DNA of 64,000 nt from Rossellomorea orangium (GTDB lineage: Bacteria; Bacillota; Bacilli; Bacillales; Bacillaceae_B). The stretch lies in contig NZ_JAHWGH010000008.1 of NCBI RefSeq assembly GCF_019334305.1, positions 248,001 to 312,000 on the forward strand, given 5' to 3'. A model generated the notes under the pieces. That model saw only the letters and a program-made list of their open reading frames with translations, was not told the origin of the DNA and did no database searches. Made by a program: the position numbers and the translations under genes. How positions within the stretch are numbered: position 1 is the first letter of the stretch; each line of letters starts with the position of its first letter. Below, piece by piece: positions 59,238 through 64,000 of this stretch.

Positions 59238-61337
59238 ATGAAATCCAATGATTTTATGACTATTTATGCTGCATGTAATGAATGGGGAATCTCTGAAGGA
59301 TTCTTCAGTGTCTTAAAAAGCCTTCCCAAGCACGAGGCATGGTTTACTGGAGATGCAACACAATATGGGCAGGATCTTGTTCTAAAGACAGCAATTCCAA
59401 ATATTAAGGCTTTATATGAAAAAACTTGCGAGGAATTTAATAATTACACCAAAGACCCGAATTACCTGAACATCGGTGGGCTCATTAAAGGGGTGACTCA
59501 AACCAACTCAGAGATAAAGAACATGATTGATTCGAAGCAATACGATCATCTATTTGTTAAAGTATTACGCAGAAAAAAAATCGACCCGATCTTTGGTGCC
59601 TATATATATTTTTTTAAATACGACTTCCTAGAGCATTGTGAGAACTTAACAACTGGTTTTCTTGCTAAATTACTAAAAAAGAGAGGGATAGTAGTTTCTG
59701 ATGTGACTATATTAAGTTATAAAAAAGAAGGATTATTATCAGTTAAAGAAAATCAATATGGGATAGATACGATGTCTTTAAATGAAGTTGAAAGCCTTGT
59801 TCTTGCTAAAAAGAAGGAAAAATATATGCATTCAAAAAATACAGCAAATGAGAACTCGAATTTTTCTGTGCTCAACAGTCAACAGCAGAAGATAATAGAA
59901 GAGTATCTATCTTTTAGAAAAAAGGGGGGAAGAATATCACACAACAACTATCGGGCAAAAAAACACATTGCAAATAAAGAAGAAACACTTGCCAAACTAA
60001 GAAGTGCCTTGGCCACATTCTTCTTTAGAATTATTTGTGCTCGGTGCAATATTGATCAAAAACCTAAGATGAGGTATGCCTTTCTTACACAAGATGAAAA
60101 GGAGAAATACGACTCAAATAAGTTCCATCCCACACAAATTAGTGAGGATGATGCATTTGCATTTATGACAGAATCTAAGACTACATCAGCCGTCCACGTA
60201 TTCCAAACTATTAAGCCTTTTTATGCTTGGATACTACAACGTCTAAAAAACGATGCATTGACTCCTGATAAATGGTTTGAGTATGGGCAACTGGAGCTAA
60301 GAATAGAGTCCTTCTTAAATCAGTTTCCAACAAACTATAGTGAACTAGCGTCTGGAGAGACCATTAATAAAGTTAATAAGTCTTTCTTAAATAGAGAAGA
60401 GATGATTATTGTGAGGGAAAAACTACTTAATGATCCTGGCTCTCATGACCCTTATAGAAATGCAACTATCTGGGAGTTATGCTGTGTTACAGGGACTAGA
60501 CCGTACGAAGTAAGAAAACTCAAAATTGAATATTTCTTATTAGACAAGGAAGGATATATAAAATTAAATAGTCGGGGGTGGGGAGAACTTCACATCCCTC
60601 GTGAAGCTTCAAAACATGAAAATTCTCCATCTCACCCCGTACTAGGTACGGTAATTCCAGCAGGTACTGTAAAACGGGTAAATGAATACTTGAAACGATT
60701 GTATAAAAAACAAAAGAATGAGCCCAGGGGGAAGGGATTTTTATTCAGACCTGAAGATCTATTTCCAGAAAAGGGATACAAGTCGGCAATTATGACAGAT
60801 GTGATGACGAGGTTGAAAACGCAATTGGATTTTCTATCGTATGAGCAGAGAAGAGATTTTGAGTTAAAAGCATCAAGGCGGAGCATGAATAATCTAATTG
60901 AGGGCTTTGGCGTAAGGTTACCTATTGAAAGATTAAACGGTAGGATTCAAAAAGTGGCTGCGGATATACAAATGCGGCATAAAATTTCTGGAGATATTGG
61001 AGAAATGCATTATACTGCACCCATATCAGATGATGATTTTTATACTGTTTTAAATCACACGATTAACTTTCCATGGAACCGAAAAGAATTGATTATGTGG
61101 GAAAAGGAATTGAACCTGCATTCTTCAAAGGATTTTGAAATAAAAAGTGAAGAGAAGGAAAGTAAAAAGATCAGTCAGGAAAGAAAGGAATATGAGTTAA
61201 ATGAGATTAATTCAAAACGTCTAGATGAAATTAATCTGCAATTAAATAAACTAAGGAAGCGGCCCAAGGGGTTAACCATAGAAGAATGGTTTGAGATGAA
61301 AGAGAGCTTGGAAAAAGAAAAAATGTACATTAATTAG
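59238..61337 (+). CDS. Large tyrosine recombinase (integrase-type)
   Basis: The protein has 699 residues from ATG 59238 (RBS TTAGAGGTGA); a GTG at 59229 overlaps the RBS. The C-terminal catalytic domain has the Arg I box CVTGTRPYEVRKLK, a Lys-containing beta hairpin (EASKHENSPSHP), SRRSMNN in place of the usual HxxR box, and RHKISGDIGEMHYT with the probable Tyr nucleophile. The N-terminal 400 residues form extra domains with no recognised motif. It likely integrates or resolves the element, together with the HTH protein downstream. Box II is atypical, so chemistry needs proof. Confidence 0.75.
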   Translation: MKSNDFMTIYAACNEWGISEGFFSVLKSLPKHEAWFTGDATQYGQDLVLKTAIPNIKALYEKTCEEFNNYTKDPNYLNIGGLIKGVTQTNSEIKNMIDSKQYDHLFVKVLRRKKIDPIFGAYIYFFKYDFLEHCENLTTGFLAKLLKKRGIVVSDVTILSYKKEGLLSVKENQYGIDTMSLNEVESLVLAKKKEKYMHSKNTANENSNFSVLNSQQQKIIEEYLSFRKKGGRISHNNYRAKKHIANKEETLAKLRSALATFFFRIICARCNIDQKPKMRYAFLTQDEKEKYDSNKFHPTQISEDDAFAFMTESKTTSAVHVFQTIKPFYAWILQRLKNDALTPDKWFEYGQLELRIESFLNQFPTNYSELASGETINKVNKSFLNREEMIIVREKLLNDPGSHDPYRNATIWELCCVTGTRPYEVRKLKIEYFLLDKEGYIKLNSRGWGELHIPREASKHENSPSHPVLGTVIPAGTVKRVNEYLKRLYKKQKNEPRGKGFLFRPEDLFPEKGYKSAIMTDVMTRLKTQLDFLSYEQRRDFELKASRRSMNNLIEGFGVRLPIERLNGRIQKVAADIQMRHKISGDIGEMHYTAPISDDDFYTVLNHTINFPWNRKELIMWEKELNLHSSKDFEIKSEEKESKKISQERKEYELNEINSKRLDEINLQLNKLRKRPKGLTIEEWFEMKESLEKEKMYIN

Positions 61338-61356
61338 CTCAATAAGGGGGAAGCTA

Positions 61357-61665
61357 ATGAAAGATCAAAATCTAGAAATATTTTCAAAGTACTCTTCTTG
61401 GGAGGAGTTTGAAGGTTATATCCATGAATATGGCTTTGAAGGGAGCATCCCTCATGTTTTTGAAAAAATCCGGGATAACGACCTGCTTACGCCTTCTGAT
61501 ATATCTTATATAACAGGATATTCAGAGGAAACGGTTCGAAGATGGTGCCGTTCTTGGAAACTGAAAACTACAACTGGTCGTGCACCTTATCATGTGGTAG
61601 GAAGTGACTTAAAGAATTTCTTGTATTATTGGACAAGGAAAGAGTTGATACAAAACTATAAATAA
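61357..61665 (+). CDS. Small HTH protein (excisionase/MerR-like) paired with the recombinase
   Basis: The 102-residue protein has a helix-turn-helix of the excisionase type (LTPSDISYITGYSEETVRRW, then RSWKLKTTTGRAPY) in its second half. It follows the recombinase by 19 nt with AAGGGGGAAGCTA as RBS, so it is part of the same transcript. It may control directionality of integration. Its N-terminus is helical and acidic. Confidence 0.7.
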   Translation: MKDQNLEIFSKYSSWEEFEGYIHEYGFEGSIPHVFEKIRDNDLLTPSDISYITGYSEETVRRWCRSWKLKTTTGRAPYHVVGSDLKNFLYYWTRKELIQNYK

Positions 61666-61700
61666 TGTAATAAGATGTCTACTATAGAGGTGCAGAATGG

Positions 61701-61745
61701 AAAACGTACTGGGTTTCCCAACGAACCTAACAGTACGTTTTTTAT
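61701..61745 (+). terminator. Terminator of the recombinase operon
   Basis: AAAACGTACTG (61701-61711) pairs with CAGTACGTTTT (61731-61741), with an inner GGTT/AACC stem and T run. From here to 61984 no gene is seen. Confidence 0.75.
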
Positions 61746-61984
61746 TGTCAAGACATATATGTAAACTAGTTGTTAAATCTTTCTTTTTCTTTATTAAGCT
61801 AAGGGGGCGTTAATTAAATTACGTTAAGGAACGTGTGAATATGCCGTTCATAAAAATATCTTTTTAATAAAGATAAAGTAGATAGCTTTAAAAAACTAAG
61901 TATATTTCCAATCCTGGAAGGGAAGAGTTTTATGGGATTATTTTAAAGTTCCTCCAGTATACTATTCAGAACGGAGTGCTTGTA

Positions 61985-62173
61985 ATGAAGTGGGAAAATA
62001 GGCCATCAATTAGTGAATCGCATCCATTTAAAGAGGAATATGACCGTCTGTTAGATTTAGATAGGGATGAATTATTAATGGAAATTAAAAGTCATATAGA
62101 CGACTACTTTGAAATGAAATCAAAGAGAGAACAACTTGGGAAACTTAATGTAAATGCTCTCCTTACTGAGTAG
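61985..62173 (+). CDS. Hypothetical 62-residue protein
   Basis: ATG 61985 has CGGAGTGCTTGTA before it. The product is helical and charged (EEYDRLLDLDRDELLMEIKS, then EMKSKREQLGKLN), consistent with a small coiled-coil protein. No family recognised. Confidence 0.4.
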   Translation: MKWENRPSISESHPFKEEYDRLLDLDRDELLMEIKSHIDDYFEMKSKREQLGKLNVNALLTE

Positions 62174-62371
62174 TGGCATAAAAACTCAATTGAGACGTTC
62201 TACTGGAAGTTTATAAACAAAGATACCAAAGTAAAAGATTTATAAAGATATTTCAATTGGACTCTATTTTTTATCCATCCCAGATGATTTCCATATTTTT
62301 AAAGTGTCTTTATAATCAATAGTATTTATTCCAGTATCTTTTGATTAATTTCCCCAACTGTCAAAGCTAAA

Positions 62372-62767
62372 TCAGTCCTTACTTTCGGTGAATTTTGTTT
62401 TTTTACGTAGATAGACTTTTATCAAATCGTCAGGGATGACTTCTAAACTTTTATGGATTCCCAGGTTATACATGATCAATATTAAAGCTCGTTGTAATTC
62501 TTCATCTGTGTATAGCATCTTACCCTCTCGCGGCATTTCCCATTTTGGTGGCAAATACGACTCCATGTCATCATATGTAATTGCTTGAGGTTCTAATTTC
62601 AATGTTAACTTTTCCATAATAATCTCCTTTGATTTAAAGAAATTTGCTAATTCTGAATCACTAAGCACAATCTGTTCCACAATTTGAAAAAGGGCTGGAT
62701 TTTCAACACCATCTTCTAATTTGACTACTAATTCTTCCACTTTTTTCTTGAATTCATCGCTACACAT
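62372..62767 (-). CDS. Hypothetical 131-residue protein
   Basis: ATG 62767 with GCAGGAGGTGATAAA just upstream decides the start (a longer frame begins at 62851). The product is acidic and helical (SDEFKKKVEELVVKLEDG) with a middle YDDMESYLPPKWEMP and no membrane segment. No function recognised. It may belong to the mobile-element cargo. Confidence 0.45.
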   Translation of the reverse strand: MCSDEFKKKVEELVVKLEDGVENPALFQIVEQIVLSDSELANFFKSKEIIMEKLTLKLEPQAITYDDMESYLPPKWEMPREGKMLYTDEELQRALILIMYNLGIHKSLEVIPDDLIKVYLRKKTKFTESKD

Positions 62768-63439
62768 TTTATCACCTCCTGCTATTGGAAATAATTTTTT
62801 TAACACTTCAATATGAACCTCAAACAAATAGAAATTCTCCGTTGCAGACATTCCCGGTTTCTTCGTAACAGCATTTCAAAAAATTTCTCAATACCTATAA
62901 GCAAGGCTTTTTCATACCCTTCCATGCACACTTAATTGAGTATTAATGTTGGATGAGTATTAATCCCTAAGCTCCTGAGAACGCACATTTTAATTTGCTT
63001 TGTGGTACAAATAGCATAACCTTGCTACAGCCATTATTTTTGAGATTAAAGGGGAACATACTTCTAGAAAATCTCCTCACTAATATTTTATTATTCGTTT
63101 TTAAGTACTCTTCCGTGTTTCTTATCTTTGTAACGCAATATGAAAGTATTTCTTTATTTTAGAAGCATTTTTTCTTATTCGGTTCTGATAACGCTTGTTT
63201 TATTCATCATAATCTTGCCCTTTATAAATAACTACGAACCATTTACAGCAGTACTAACTTCATCCATCTAATTACATCTAGTCTTATTTGTTTTATTATA
63301 ATAAGTAAATCGCAACTAATAAAGCACCTATCAAAATAAGTATGTCGAGGCTTTAATCTACCAAGATAGTGACTGAGGAATCGTTTTATATCTAGTTTTA
63401 TTTCTAGTCAAAAAAACTAAAGGAAGTGAATTTATCCTA
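62768..63439. other. Intergenic region, 672 nt, no gene seen
   Basis: AT-rich with many stops on both strands. A repeat-like TTGAGTATTAATGTTGGATGA and a second GAGTATTAATC lie near 62935-62965. The RBS for the next gene (AAAGGAAGTG) lies at its right end. Confidence 0.4.
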
Positions 63440-63769
63440 ATGCGCCAATTTCATTTTATTGACAAGATTATTAATGCTGCAGACAGCATAGAGACATATA
63501 TACAAGGACTGTCGATTGAAGAGTTCAAAAAGTCGAGGTTAATTATTGATGCAGTAATTTGGAATCTAGAACTAATTGGAGAAACAGCAAAAAACATTCC
63601 TATTAAAGAGAAGGAAGATAATCCCCATATTCCTTGGGAAAAGATAATCGGCTTTCGTTATACTCTAATAAATGAATACGACAATCTAGATTTATCAGAA
63701 ATATGGGAAATAGCAACAGTAGATACAATTACACTAAGAGCCAAATGTGCTGAAATAAAAAGTAAATAG
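63440..63769 (+). CDS. HepT-like (DUF86) protein with altered active site
   Basis: The 109-residue helical protein has the HepT/DUF86 pattern: IIDAVIWNLELIGETAKN (near 35-52), IPWEKIIGFR and LDLSEIWEIA. The HEPN catalytic motif RX4HXY is RYTLINEY here, with Asn for His, so RNase activity may be lost. HepT toxins pair with MntA nucleotidyltransferases; the only candidate next to it is a possible broken frame at 63890. It could be an inactivated toxin or a binding protein. Confidence 0.65.
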   Translation: MRQFHFIDKIINAADSIETYIQGLSIEEFKKSRLIIDAVIWNLELIGETAKNIPIKEKEDNPHIPWEKIIGFRYTLINEYDNLDLSEIWEIATVDTITLRAKCAEIKSK

Positions 63770-63777
63770 GCTAATCT

Positions 63778-63818
63778 AAAAAAGTGGGTGATTAGGGAAC
63801 TAATTATCCACTTTTTTA
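63778..63818 (+). terminator. Terminator after the HepT-like gene
   Basis: AAAAAAGTGG pairs with CCACTTTTTT across an imperfect inner stem (GTGATTAG/CTAATTAT). Confidence 0.6.
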
Positions 63819-63889
63819 CATGTCGAGTAGGTATTTTTAAACATAATGTCGAAGTATGTATTATCAGGTTTTTTTGGGGGAGTATTGCT

Positions 63890-64000
63890 GTGTTAGAAGT
63901 AACCAAAGAAGAAATTCTTCATTTTATATATATGAAAAAATCAGAAAAATCGGATTAAGGAAAAGATACTATAATATCCTACATAACAAAGAATCAGAAG
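63890..64000 (+). pseudogene. Possible broken 5' end of an MntA-like nucleotidyltransferase gene
   Basis: GTG 63890 after GGGGGAGTATTGCT opens a 22-codon frame (LEVTKEEILHFIYMKKSEKS) that ends in TAA. In another frame the DNA continues IRKIGLRKRYY, reminiscent of the start of MntA-type proteins, but the GSxARG motif is not seen. The window ends here, so this is a weak call. Confidence 0.22.

Noticed and set aside
1..64000. CRISPR arrays
   Set aside because: No regularly spaced direct repeats of 25-40 nt were seen on reading the window; the AT-rich repeats near 58980 are short and irregular.

Overview
The window looks like accessory DNA of a Bacillaceae-type Firmicute. G+C is low, Shine-Dalgarno sequences are strong AGGAGG types, TTG starts are common, there is a lipoteichoic acid synthase, and many genes are relatives of Bacillus proteins (CadC, ResA, CcdA, BdbC/BdbD, CtaA, Csp, CsoR/CopZ/CopA, YIEGIA). 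Whether it is a plasmid or a chromosomal island cannot be settled from the sequence. The right 10 kb carries a possible replication initiator, a large tyrosine recombinase with a small HTH partner, a tRNA 3' fragment and a LAGLIDADG protein, which points to a mobile element.

Layout. (1) 0.1-4.6 kb: transposase remnants, then a cadmium unit (cadD, cadC, cadA) with a decayed second cadC in front of cadD. Two near-identical palindromes flank the unit. (2) 4.7-7.9 kb: a second CadC-like repressor and a thiol-redox set (ccdA-resA divergent from bdbD-bdbC). (3) 7.9-13.4 kb: a YIEGIA pair, a CDF exporter, a heme A synthase relative, an LTA synthase and YnfA. (4) 13.5-16.6 kb: feoA plus a feoB naturally split into two overlapping genes, and a ZIP-like transporter. 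(5) 16.7-24.6 kb: a CzrA-type sensor with a His-rich P1B-ATPase, SCO and small cytochrome-oxidase-assembly-like genes, a CmtR-type sensor with a Cys-pair-rich ATPase, and a Csp copper-storage protein. (6) 24.8-30.5 kb: two related MATE transporters around a CWB2-type protein, and a membrane-anchored cupredoxin. (7) 30.6-37.7 kb: a probable operon of a PIG-L-like protein lacking the catalytic HPDD motif, an Opp/Nik-type ABC importer and a one-domain sulfite/nitrite-reductase-like protein, behind a CsoR-like site. (8) 37.8-54 kb: copper defence, with csoR-copZ-copA, secreted His-rich proteins, two multicopper oxidases, a second Lgt, a new 53-residue Cys protein, a CPH-type CopB ATPase, a DsbD-like protein, a propeller lipoprotein, a two-component system, a DUF1541 lipoprotein and a SHOCT protein. 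(9) 54-64 kb: the mobile-element module and an orphan HepT-like gene.

Together the genes form a layered metal defence. Cytosolic sensors (CadC, CzrA-type, CmtR-type, CsoR) each sit beside a P1B-type ATPase. Buffers (CopZ, Csp), envelope oxidases and binding proteins, thiol-disulfide repair enzymes and replacement heme/copper assembly factors support them. The least explained part is the PIG-L-like/ABC/NIR-like operon at 30.6-37.7 kb. Several genes appear to start at ATT, CTG or ATC codons, and three genes too short for routine calling (9155, 20660, 44955) have good ribosome binding sites.
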